A DNA stretch of 28,267 bases from CANGYM01 sp044372405 (lineage in GTDB: Bacteria > Pseudomonadota > Alphaproteobacteria > JAJTHO01 > CANGYM01): NCBI GenBank assembly GCA_044372405.1, contig JBILRW010000015.1, positions 1 through 28,267 on the forward strand, read 5' to 3'. Below, one piece after another: positions 7,331-14,457 of the stretch. The position numbers were made by a program, and so were the translations under genes. Each line of letters opens with the position of its first letter. The first letter of the stretch is position 1. The notes beneath the pieces were generated by a model that did no database searches, was not told the origin of the DNA, and was given only the letters and a program-made list of their open reading frames with translations.

Positions 7331-8626
7331 ATGAAATGTTTTTTCCTTTTCTCTTTTTTTCTTTGTTGCCTAACAGGAGCCAGCATGGCCAAAACCCCCC
7401 TTTCCCTTTCCTACGGTCAAAACCAAACGGCGCTGCTGTTTTCTGATGCCAGTATTCCCATTGTGTCCATTGATTTTTCCTTTAAGGCCGGCAGCGCCTT
7501 TGACCCTGATGGAAAACAGGGCCTGGCGGCCATTGCTGCGGCGATGCTCACCGAAAGTGTTGAGGGGCATGATGCGCTGTCTTATAAAAAGGCCCTGGAG
7601 GGTCACGCCATCCAATTATCCTATAGCGCCACGCGGGATGATTTGGTGGGGCGGGTTCAGTTTTTGAAAAACCAGACGCAGGCCGCCGTGGAATTGGTGC
7701 CGCTGAGTTTTCTGCACCCCAGCCTTACCAAAGACGATCTCACCCGTATCAAACGCCAGCAATCCAGTTATTTTGACTATCGGGAGCAAACCCCCCGCAT
7801 TTTGGCCCAGGATTTGTGGTGGCAAACGGCCTTTGCCGGACATCCCTATGCCCACCCCATCGAGGGCACCCGGGAAACTGTGGCGCGTTTAACCCCCAAA
7901 GATCTGAAAGCCTTTTTGTCATCGTGCCTGACCCGTCGTCAATTGACCGTGGGGATTGCCGGGGATGTCACGGCGGAGGAAGCCACAACTATCCTGACCC
8001 AGTTGTTTGGGGATTTACCGGATACGGCGGGATGTGCCAAGGTTCTGCCCCTAACCCTGGGAAAGGGCCAGCGGGTTCATCAAGAACGCCCTGTTCCACA
8101 AAACGTGGCCTTTTTTGGTCATGCCAGTCTTCGGCGCAACGATCCCGATTTTTATGCCATGATGCTGGTGGATTATACGCTGGGCAGTGGGAGTTTTTCG
8201 TCTCGCCTGATGGATGAGGTTCGGGAAAAACGGGGTCTGACCTATGGCATTGGCACGATGCTGATCGATATGGCGGCGGGCCCGCTGATTTTGGGGCAGG
8301 TGAGTTCGGCGGCGGATAAAATCGATCAGGCCCTCTCCCTGACCCAAAGCATCTGGCGCGATGTTGAGCAAAAAGGGATCACCCAGGACGAGCTGCGCGA
8401 TGCAAAACTGTACCTGAATGGCTCTTTCCCCCTGCAACAGGACAGCACGAAAAAACTCTCCGCCCTGATGCTGTATATGCAACAACAAAACTTGCCGTTG
8501 GATTATCTGGACAAACGCGCTTCCCTGATTAATGCGGTGACGCTTGAGCAGGCCAACAAAACCGCCGCCCGCGTCCTGAACGCCCAAAATCTGATCATTG
8601 CCGAAGTTGGGCCGGGGAAACAATAA
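7331..8626 (+). CDS. M16-family peptidase-like protein lacking the zinc motif
   Basis: The product (431 residues from ATG 7331) starts with a signal peptide (MKCFFLFSFFLCCLTGASMA). It has the M16 fold signatures: SIPIVSIDFSFKAGSAFDP, the central PYAHPIEGTRETVARLTPKDL and the C-terminal DEVREKRGLTYGIG. The zinc-binding HxxEH that should follow GKQGLAAI is absent; the segment reads GLAAIAAAMLTESVEG. It is therefore a non-catalytic M16B partner. In many alphaproteobacteria an active HxxEH subunit is encoded next door, but none is here. An ATG at 7304 is also in frame; 7331 is chosen because it starts directly at the signal peptide, though its ribosome site is weak (AGGA 16 bases upstream). Confidence 0.85.
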   Translation: MKCFFLFSFFLCCLTGASMAKTPLSLSYGQNQTALLFSDASIPIVSIDFSFKAGSAFDPDGKQGLAAIAAAMLTESVEGHDALSYKKALEGHAIQLSYSATRDDLVGRVQFLKNQTQAAVELVPLSFLHPSLTKDDLTRIKRQQSSYFDYREQTPRILAQDLWWQTAFAGHPYAHPIEGTRETVARLTPKDLKAFLSSCLTRRQLTVGIAGDVTAEEATTILTQLFGDLPDTAGCAKVLPLTLGKGQRVHQERPVPQNVAFFGHASLRRNDPDFYAMMLVDYTLGSGSFSSRLMDEVREKRGLTYGIGTMLIDMAAGPLILGQVSSAADKIDQALSLTQSIWRDVEQKGITQDELRDAKLYLNGSFPLQQDSTKKLSALMLYMQQQNLPLDYLDKRASLINAVTLEQANKTAARVLNAQNLIIAEVGPGKQ

Positions 8627-8646
8627 ACGTTGTCCGGCTACCCTAT

Positions 8647-8689
8647 GGCCCAAACCAAAGGGGGCACCCAGCAAAATTTGTTTTGGGCC
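8647..8689. terminator. Stem-loop between convergent M16-like and rppH genes
   Basis: GGCCCAAACCAAA (8647-8659) pairs with TTTGTTTTGGGCC (8677-8689) at 12 of 13 positions, with a 17-base loop. It lies 20 bp past the M16-like stop. There is no good T-run, so a bidirectional end-of-transcript structure is only inferred from the convergent layout. Confidence 0.55.
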
Positions 8690-8690
8690 T

Positions 8691-8762
8691 ATACCTATTG
8701 CAGATGGAGAGTATCGGTAGGCGAACGCGCAGCCAGCGATACTCTTCAGATGCGATAGGTAT
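8691..8762. repeat. Long imperfect inverted repeat next to the rppH stop
   Basis: The arms are 8691-8716 and 8737-8762 (26 bases each, four mismatches) around a 20-base loop. The outer ends read ATACCTAT and ATAGGTAT. It starts two bases after the preceding stem-loop and ends two bases before the rppH stop. It could be a bidirectional terminator or a small palindromic mobile-type element; no second copy is seen in the window. Confidence 0.7.
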
Positions 8763-8764
8763 AT

Positions 8765-9235
8765 TTAATCGCCCCAATAGCCCCGCACGTCGTTAACCAG
8801 ATTCTGATACAGGGGGCGTTTAAAGGAAACGGCCACATCGGGCAAATCGTCCAGGGCGCACCATCGCCAGGCGCAAAATTCAGCCGGGGTATGGGCCCTG
8901 AGATTAATGTCATTGTCAGAGCCAGTATGACGGGCAATGACCCAGGTTTGTTCCTGGCCCACATAACGGTCCCCCCAGGGCAGGCGGACCCGCAGAGCCT
9001 GTGGCAGGTTATAGCGATACAATATGGGCAGAACGTGGATAATGTCGGTGGTTTTCAGGCCCACTTCTTCAAACAATTCCCGCCGTGCCGCCTCTTGAAC
9101 CGTTTCTCCGGGATCAATGCCCCCTTGGGGCATTTGCCAGGCCCGCTGGCGCGCATCCAAACGCCGTCCCACAAATACCTGACGGTGATCATTCAGCAAA
9201 ACAATCCCTACACAGGGGCGATAGGCCCCGGTCAT
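8765..9235 (-). CDS. rppH: RNA pyrophosphohydrolase (Nudix)
   Basis: RppH removes pyrophosphate from the 5' end of triphosphorylated mRNA and so starts 5'-end-dependent decay. The 156-residue length fits. The start YRPCVGIVLLN and FVGRRLD are typical of RppH rather than general Nudix enzymes. The Nudix box G-x5-E-x7-REUxEExGU is complete at residues 38-60 (GGIDPGE ... RELFEEVGL), and WQMPQGG precedes it. The ATG at 9235 overlaps the hisC stop by 4 bp (ATGA), so translation is probably coupled to hisC. A dinucleoside polyphosphate hydrolase activity (its old annotation) is a known side reaction of the family. Confidence 0.93.
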   Translation of the reverse strand: MTGAYRPCVGIVLLNDHRQVFVGRRLDARQRAWQMPQGGIDPGETVQEAARRELFEEVGLKTTDIIHVLPILYRYNLPQALRVRLPWGDRYVGQEQTWVIARHTGSDNDINLRAHTPAEFCAWRWCALDDLPDVAVSFKRPLYQNLVNDVRGYWGD

Positions 9236-10320
9236 GACGTTATTGTGTTGGTATCAAGGGCGTCCAAAAACCTCTGACATTGGGCCTCGGTGCCGATGGT
9301 GATGCGCAAATGTTCGGGCAGGTGATAGGCCTTGACCCGCCGTATATAAACGCCCTGGTGGCATAGATGTTCATAGACCTCTTTGGCATCCGGCCCCACG
9401 TGCCATAACAGGAAATTGGTTTGGGACGGTACCGTATCATACCCCCGTTTCCCCAGTTCCTGGGCCAGCCACGACCGCACACGGGTATTGTGCTGGCGGG
9501 AAAACGCCACAAACGCCTGATCCCGCACCGCCACTTCCCCGCAGATCTGGGCCACAACATTCAGGTTAAAGGGTTCGCGGGTTTTCTGTAGCGTATGGAT
9601 AATCTCCAGCGTTCCATAGCCCCACCCCAAACGCAAAGCTGCCAGGCCGTAGGCTTTAGAAAACGTTCTGAGCATCAAAACATTATCAAACGCATCGGCC
9701 AAACGGACGCCCGTATCATAATCGGGGGCCTCAGCATATTCAGCGTAGGCACTGTCGATCACCAGCAAAATATCCTGGGGCAGCTTTTGCCGAAACGTCA
9801 CCAGATCTTGATGGGCAATGTATGTTCCCGTGGGATTGTTGGGATTGGCGAGAAAAACAATTTTTGTTTTTGGCGTGACAGCCGACAACAAAGCATCCAA
9901 ATCCGCCCGAAGTTCCAGCGTTTCGGAAACCATCACAGGCACGCCGCCACAGGCCTGGGTGGCGATGGGATACACCAAAAAGCCGTGCTTGGTGTACAAA
10001 ACCTCATCCCCGGGCTGAAGATAGGCCTGGCACGTCATATGAATCAAATTGTCCGATCCATTCCCACATACGATACGGCCTTCAGACACTCCATGAACCT
10101 CCCCAATGGCCTGACGCAGGGGGCCGTGACCACTGCTGGGATATAGTTCAAAATGCGATGACATGTCACGAAAGGCGTGTTTCACGGCCTCAGAACAACC
10201 ATAAGGGTTTTCGTTGGACATCATGCGCACAAGATTCAGGGCATCATCCCCCGCAATCGTCGCATCCCCACCAATATAGGGGCTGAGAGCGACAATGCCG
10301 GCATGGGGCTTAAGGGACAT
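9232..10320 (-). CDS. hisC: Histidinol-phosphate aminotransferase
   Basis: HisC is a PLP enzyme that converts imidazole-acetol phosphate and glutamate to histidinol phosphate; family members also serve aromatic amino acid synthesis. The 362-residue product has NENPYG (36-41), YPSSG (60-64), the PLP-ring Asp189 in VIDSAYAEY and the Schiff-base Lys222 in FSKAYGLAALRLGWG. The C-terminal RRVKAYHLPEHLRITIGT contributes the substrate-binding arginine. No other his gene is here. It lies between the LptM-like gene and rppH; in many alphaproteobacteria hisC is next to tyrC and a small lipoprotein-rich locus, so aromatic transamination is a real alternative. The ribosome site is weak (AGGA 12 bases upstream). 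Confidence 0.92.
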   Translation of the reverse strand: MSLKPHAGIVALSPYIGGDATIAGDDALNLVRMMSNENPYGCSEAVKHAFRDMSSHFELYPSSGHGPLRQAIGEVHGVSEGRIVCGNGSDNLIHMTCQAYLQPGDEVLYTKHGFLVYPIATQACGGVPVMVSETLELRADLDALLSAVTPKTKIVFLANPNNPTGTYIAHQDLVTFRQKLPQDILLVIDSAYAEYAEAPDYDTGVRLADAFDNVLMLRTFSKAYGLAALRLGWGYGTLEIIHTLQKTREPFNLNVVAQICGEVAVRDQAFVAFSRQHNTRVRSWLAQELGKRGYDTVPSQTNFLLWHVGPDAKEVYEHLCHQGVYIRRVKAYHLPEHLRITIGTEAQCQRFLDALDTNTITS

Positions 10321-10339
10321 GATTGAGAATCATCCTAAT

Positions 10340-10364
10340 TCTTGAAAAACGCGCTCTTTCAAGA
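10340..10364. other. Hairpin in the hisC leader
   Basis: TCTTGAAA (10340-10347) pairs perfectly with TTTCAAGA (10357-10364) around a 9-base loop, about 20 bases before the hisC ATG. There is no T-run. It may end the upstream transcript or structure the hisC leader; no leader peptide rich in His was found. Confidence 0.45.
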
Positions 10365-10389
10365 TACGGCCCTGGCTTTCTTTCGGCAA

Positions 10390-10419
10390 GGGGTTTTTAG
10401 AGACAGGGGTTTTTAGAGA
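10390..10419. repeat. Short direct duplication upstream of hisC
   Basis: GGGGTTTTTAGAGA occurs at 10390-10403 and again at 10406-10419, separated by CA. It lies just after the LptM-like gene stop on the minus strand. Confidence 0.8.
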
Positions 10420-10438
10420 TGGTGAAAACCCAAGCCCT

Positions 10439-10582
10439 CTATCGCAGATTGTCCTTGGGCCCCACCGTTTCCGTCTCCGAAGTTTTGGGGCGCTCCAACG
10501 GAATTTTTCGGCCACATGCCGATAAAGACAAGGTTGTTGCCAGCATCACCAACACCAAAAAGAAAACCAGGGGTTTGGGCAT
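10439..10582 (-). CDS. Small LptM-like lipoprotein, 47 residues
   Basis: The minus-strand frame from ATG 10582 to TAG 10439 encodes a classical lipoprotein: MPKPLVFFLVLVML, a hydrophobic core to residue 20, then lipobox LSAC with Cys23 as the lipidated residue. The mature start CGRKIPLERP matches the CG-x-K-x-PL-x-x-P pattern of LptM (YifL), a small outer-membrane lipoprotein that helps LptD mature in the LPS translocon. The tail is short, polar and acidic (KTSETETVGPKDNLR). The start is 9 bp after the sdhB stop, so it probably belongs to that transcript, although no clear ribosome site is visible. The gene is below common length cut-offs. LPS genes elsewhere in the window fit the role, but function is inferred from the motif alone. 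Confidence 0.75.
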   Translation of the reverse strand: MPKPLVFFLVLVMLATTLSLSACGRKIPLERPKTSETETVGPKDNLR

Positions 10583-10591
10583 GGGGGGCGA

Positions 10592-11374
10592 TTAATGCTG
10601 ACGCTCGATCATTTTCTTTTTGATGTTCCCAATGGCCTGGGCGGGGTTGAGTCCTTTGGGACACGCACTGGTGCAGTTCATAATGGTGTGACAGCGGTAC
10701 AGTTTAAACGGATCCTCCAGCGCATCCAGGCGGTCGCCGGTGGCTTCGTCCCGACTGTCGGCAATCCAGCGATAGGCCTGTAACAGAACGGCTGGACCCA
10801 AATAACGGTCCCCATTCCACCAGTAACTGGGGCAACTGGTGGAACAACAAAAACACAAAATGCATTCCCACAGGCCGTCCAGTTCTTTCCGTTCCTCAAC
10901 GCTCTGCAGACGCTCACTGCCAGAGGCGGGGGCGGTATCGCTTTGCAGCCAGGGCTTAATGGATTGATACTGGGCATAGGGCTGGGATAAATCCGGCACC
11001 AGATCCTTAATCACCGGCATATGGGGTAGGGGGAAAACGCGGACTTCCCCGTCTACATCGGCAATGGGCTTTAAACAGGCGAGGGTATTACGGCCATCAA
11101 TGTTCATGGAACAGCTGCCGCAAATGCCTTCCCGGCAAGACCGGCGAAAGGTCAGCGTGGGATCAATTTCAGTTTTGATTTTAATCAGCGCATCCAGCAC
11201 CATGGGACCGCACGTATCCAAATCAACCTCGTAAGCATCCACACGGGGGTTGCTGGTTTCATCGGGATCATACCGGTAAATGCGGAAAATTTTTGTCCGG
11301 CGCGCCGTTTTCGCCGCCGGGAAAAAACGCCCCACCGTATAGGTTGAATTTTGGGGCAGAGCAAAGGCAACCAT
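10592..11374 (-). CDS. sdhB: Succinate dehydrogenase iron-sulfur subunit
   Basis: SdhB carries electrons from the flavoprotein SdhA to ubiquinone at the inner membrane (complex II). The 260-residue product has all cluster ligands: [2Fe-2S] at Cys80, Cys85, Cys88 and Cys100; and the [4Fe-4S]/[3Fe-4S] sets at Cys171, Cys174, Cys177, Cys181, Cys228, Cys234 and Cys238. DGLWECILCFCCSTSCPSYW is diagnostic for SDH. sdhA, sdhC and sdhD are not upstream: the preceding gene on this strand is trpC, 108 bp away, so sdhB seems split from its partners. GAGG lies about 9 bases before the ATG. A fumarate reductase subunit is a less likely reading. Confidence 0.95.
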   Translation of the reverse strand: MVAFALPQNSTYTVGRFFPAAKTARRTKIFRIYRYDPDETSNPRVDAYEVDLDTCGPMVLDALIKIKTEIDPTLTFRRSCREGICGSCSMNIDGRNTLACLKPIADVDGEVRVFPLPHMPVIKDLVPDLSQPYAQYQSIKPWLQSDTAPASGSERLQSVEERKELDGLWECILCFCCSTSCPSYWWNGDRYLGPAVLLQAYRWIADSRDEATGDRLDALEDPFKLYRCHTIMNCTSACPKGLNPAQAIGNIKKKMIERQH

Positions 11375-11482
11375 GGCAGAAACCTCGATGGAATGTTTTT
11401 TCTTTGTGACCCTTGTTTCTTATCACATCCTCTTAAAAATTACAATCAAATTGTGGCGAGGGATTTAAAGAGGGGGGGCGCC

Positions 11483-12274
11483 CTAAGAGGATTTTCCCAG
11501 CAAAACCTCAAGCGCCTGGCCGGGATTCTCCGCCCGCATCAGGGCTGTGCCGATCAGAAACGTGTAGCAACCGGCCTCTTGATACGGCAAAAGATCACCC
11601 CGTTCGTAAAAGCCGCTTTCTGCCACCATCAAACGATCCTTCGGCCAGGGGCGCAGCGACAGGCCCGTTTTTAGGTCAATCTCTAATGTTGTTAAATTCC
11701 GATTGTTAATGCCAATCAGCGGCGAAGACAACTTCAGCGCGCGGGTGAGTTCCTCAGCATTATGGACCTCTAGCAGCACATCCATCCCAAGGGATAGGGC
11801 CAGATCATGTAGCGATTGCGCTTCTTCATCGCTCAGGGCCGCCAGAATCAACAAAACACAATCCGCCCCATAAACCCGGGATTCATAGATTTGATAGTCG
11901 GTCAGCATAAAATCTTTTCGCAAAATCGGTAGTGAGGAAGTTGCCCGCACCGCTGCCAGATCATCCAAGTTCCCCCCAAAAAACGCAGCATCGGTCAGCA
12001 CCGAAAGGCACGTGGCGCCCCCTTGTTCATAAAGCCGCGCTTGCGTCGCCGCATCCGCCCCCGTTTGCAAATCCCCCAGCGAAGGCGACACCCGTTTGAT
12101 TTCGGCAATCACGGCGGTTTGTTTGGCCTGAACTTTTTTTTGCAGGGCCACGGCAAAACCGCGAGGGGAGGGGGTGTGGTCCAGGTTTTCCTGCAGCGTA
12201 GATAGGGTAACGGTCCGGGCGCGGGCGGCCACTTCCTGCCGGGTATTTTGACAAATGCGATCCAGATGGTTCAT
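11483..12274 (-). CDS. trpC: Indole-3-glycerol phosphate synthase
   Basis: TrpC closes the indole ring in tryptophan synthesis (CdRP to indole-3-glycerol phosphate). The 263-residue product is a monofunctional TIM barrel of normal size. Catalytic residues are visible: Glu58 and Lys60 in VIAEIKRVSPSLG, Lys120 in LPILRKDFML, Glu169 in LLEVHN, the INNRNLTT loop (about 189-196) and AESG near residue 215. The start is ATG 12274, which overlaps the murJ stop by 4 bp (ATGA); the frame runs open further upstream but only as a shadow of murJ. No trpD, trpF, trpB or trpA is next to it, so the pathway genes are scattered. Confidence 0.94.
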   Translation of the reverse strand: MNHLDRICQNTRQEVAARARTVTLSTLQENLDHTPSPRGFAVALQKKVQAKQTAVIAEIKRVSPSLGDLQTGADAATQARLYEQGGATCLSVLTDAAFFGGNLDDLAAVRATSSLPILRKDFMLTDYQIYESRVYGADCVLLILAALSDEEAQSLHDLALSLGMDVLLEVHNAEELTRALKLSSPLIGINNRNLTTLEIDLKTGLSLRPWPKDRLMVAESGFYERGDLLPYQEAGCYTFLIGTALMRAENPGQALEVLLGKSS

Positions 12275-13836
12275 GCCGCTGCCATCCGTTTTTTTTCTTT
12301 TCGTTCCTGCAGGCGTTTTTTCACCGAGCGCACCACATCGGGGCAAAGGATGCTGTAACTGATGCCATAAACCCCCCCGCCCACGGCGGTGCAGAGGACC
12401 AACATAGACCCAGGATGGGCCATTTCTAATCCAGGCAGGCCCTGACGTATCCCATAAAGCACCCCCAGCATCAACGCCGATGCCACCACCGGCGCCACCA
12501 AATAACGCATCCCAAACCCCCAAACCGGTAAACGATACAGCCGCTGCCCCACCTGCATAAACGCAAAGGCCTGCACCCATGTCGATAACGCCGTGGCCAG
12601 GGCAATCCCCGCATGATTCAGCGTACCAATCAAGGCAAAACAAAGCACCACATTCAAAACAATCCCCACCAGGGCAACATACACCGGCGTTTTCGTGTTT
12701 TCCCGGGCGAAGCAGGCTGAACTCATGATTTTAATCACGGCATAGGCGGGCAGGGCCAGGGCGTACATTTGCAGCGCCCTCGCTGTGGCCAGGGCATCCG
12801 TATTGCTAAACGTCCCATGTTCCAGTGTGCCCCGCATGATCAAATCCGCCAGCCCCACCAGGGCCGCCGCTGCCGGAATCATCAGGGCGAACCCTAAGCG
12901 AAAGCCCTCGTGTTGCAAGGTCACCGCTTCATCATAACGATCGGCCTTCAGCAGCGATGAAAACATGGGGAGTAAAGCGGTGCTCAGGGCCACCGCAATA
13001 ATCCCCAGCGGCAGTTGATGAAACCGGTCCGCATAATACAAATACGAAATGGCCCCAGGCGGCAACGTTGAGGCAAACATCATGTCCACCAAAATGTTAA
13101 TCTGATAAACCCCCGCCCCCAAGGCCGCCGGCCAGAACAAGCGGAGAAAGCGACGCAGGGAATCGGGACAGGACTTCCCCGCCGCAGGCCGCCCCCAGAG
13201 TCCATGCCCATGCCGCTGCATCCCCCATAGGGCATACAGTAGCTGCACCACCCCCGAGATCGTCACCGCCCAGGCCATGATCAGGGCATCGGGACGATTC
13301 GGAAATAACACCAAGGCCAGCACAAACGCCAGATTTAGAAAAATCGGCGCAATGGCTCCATAGCGGAAATACCCCTGCGTATTCAAAATGCCCGTAAAAA
13401 TGGACAGCCAGGCCATAAAAATTAAATAGGGCATCATGATTTGGGTGTACGTCGTGGCCATGGCCCAAACTTCGGGTTTTTGATCAAAGCCAGGGGCCAG
13501 CAGCAACGTGACCTCCCGGGCAAACCCCGTCACCAGCACCGTCACCACCAACAAGGTCAGCGAGAGATAAAACAAAACCCGGCGGGAAAACGCGGCGGCA
13601 TTGTCTTCGCCCTCTTTGGCCAGCAATCCCGCATAAATAGGGATAAACGCCGATTGCATGGCCCCTTCCGCAAACATACGCCGAAAAACGTTGGGCAGCT
13701 TAAACGCCGCAAAAAACGCATCGGCCACGGGGCCCGTCCCAAAATGATGCGCAATCATAATGTCCCGAACAAAGCCCAGGACCCGACTGATCAGGGTAAA
13801 AAAAGATACGGTGAAGACACGTTTAAAGAGCAGCAT
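12271..13836 (-). CDS. murJ: Lipid II flippase
   Basis: MurJ (MviN) flips the peptidoglycan precursor lipid II across the inner membrane. The 521-residue protein shows about 14 hydrophobic segments and the family's N-terminal motifs: ISRVLGFVRDIMIAHHFG, DAFFAAFKLPNVFRRMFAEGAMQSAFIP. The arginines needed in the central cavity lie in these segments and in the loop near YYADRFHQLPLG (about 265). A basic tail (KKRLQERKEKKRM) ends the protein. It is the first gene of the leftward murJ-trpC pair and divergent from petA, so its promoter must lie in 13837-13916 together with that of petA. It often follows glnD or mutS in relatives; neither is present. Confidence 0.94.
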   Translation of the reverse strand: MLLFKRVFTVSFFTLISRVLGFVRDIMIAHHFGTGPVADAFFAAFKLPNVFRRMFAEGAMQSAFIPIYAGLLAKEGEDNAAAFSRRVLFYLSLTLLVVTVLVTGFAREVTLLLAPGFDQKPEVWAMATTYTQIMMPYLIFMAWLSIFTGILNTQGYFRYGAIAPIFLNLAFVLALVLFPNRPDALIMAWAVTISGVVQLLYALWGMQRHGHGLWGRPAAGKSCPDSLRRFLRLFWPAALGAGVYQINILVDMMFASTLPPGAISYLYYADRFHQLPLGIIAVALSTALLPMFSSLLKADRYDEAVTLQHEGFRLGFALMIPAAAALVGLADLIMRGTLEHGTFSNTDALATARALQMYALALPAYAVIKIMSSACFARENTKTPVYVALVGIVLNVVLCFALIGTLNHAGIALATALSTWVQAFAFMQVGQRLYRLPVWGFGMRYLVAPVVASALMLGVLYGIRQGLPGLEMAHPGSMLVLCTAVGGGVYGISYSILCPDVVRSVKKRLQERKEKKRMAAA

Positions 13837-13850
13837 CGGTGTTTTTCACC

Positions 13851-13880
13851 TTGATTGCGGGAAGAAAAATGTCGTATAGA
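13851..13880 (+). promoter_or_regulatory. Promoter candidate for the petABC operon
   Basis: TTGATT (13851-13856) and TATAGA (13875-13880) are separated by 18 bases. Transcription would begin near 13887, about 30 bases before the petA ATG at 13917. This supports that start over the in-frame ATGs at 13839 and 13869. Confidence 0.5.
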
Positions 13881-13916
13881 GAGCAGTCATACTCTCATCA
13901 ACTCCTCATCCATACC

Positions 13917-14453
13917 ATGACCCAGCCTTCTGTCAATCGTCGTGATTTTCTCTCTCTGGCCACCGGCGCCGCCCTGGCCGTGGGGGTTTTGGGCGCGGCG
14001 CGGCCGTTTGCCCAAAGTTTATTTCCGGCCCAGGACGTTCTGGCCCTGTCCACCACCGAGGTGGATTTATCCACCATCGCCCCGGGTACCACGCGCGTTG
14101 TGATTTATCGGGGAAAGGTTGTTTTTGTCCGTCACAGAACGCCCGAAGATATCGCCGCCGCCAATGCCGGGGATACCACCGTCAGCATTGAACCCCAAAC
14201 CGACAAAGCCCGCGTTCAAAAACCCGAATGGCTGATTGTTATGGGTAACTGCACCCATTTGGGCTGCGTGCCTAAGGCAGAGGAAGGCGCCATGCACGGT
14301 TGGGCCTGTCCCTGCCATGGATCCCAATTTGATGCCTCGGGCAGGGTCACAAAGGGACCGGCGGCGTCAAACCTGCCCGTTCCGGATTATCGGTTTGTCT
14401 CTGAGACAAAAGTTGTGATTGGTTTAAAACCTGAAGACAAAAAGGCATCGTAA
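13917..14453 (+). CDS. petA: Ubiquinol-cytochrome c reductase Rieske iron-sulfur subunit
   Basis: The 178-residue product is the Rieske subunit of cytochrome bc1. A twin-arginine motif NRRDFLSLATG (7-17) leads into a single membrane anchor, as the folded protein is exported by Tat. The cluster boxes are CTHLGC (Cys112, His114, Cys117) and CPCHGS (Cys131, Cys133, His134); the two extra cysteines form the stabilising disulfide. It accepts the first electron from quinol and passes it to cytochrome c1. ATG 13917 is preferred: the stretch between 13869 and 13916 has unusual codons and contains the likely -10 box. petB starts 4 bp downstream. Confidence 0.94.
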   Translation: MTQPSVNRRDFLSLATGAALAVGVLGAARPFAQSLFPAQDVLALSTTEVDLSTIAPGTTRVVIYRGKVVFVRHRTPEDIAAANAGDTTVSIEPQTDKARVQKPEWLIVMGNCTHLGCVPKAEEGAMHGWACPCHGSQFDASGRVTKGPAASNLPVPDYRFVSETKVVIGLKPEDKKAS

Positions 14454-14457
14454 GGTT

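Noticed and set aside
10340..10440. His-rich leader peptide or attenuator for hisC
   Set aside because: A small hairpin exists, but no short frame with consecutive His codons and no T-run after the stem was found.
10419..10595. A 58-residue + strand frame opposite the LptM-like gene
   Set aside because: It has no clear ribosome site or recognisable motif. The minus-strand frame over the same bases has a complete lipoprotein signal and fits the operon direction.
13839..13916. N-terminal extension of petA to ATG 13839 or 13869
   Set aside because: The extension contains the likely -10 box and unusual codons. The twin-arginine signal is complete from 13917. ATG 13869 does have a weak GGAAG upstream, so it is not fully excluded.
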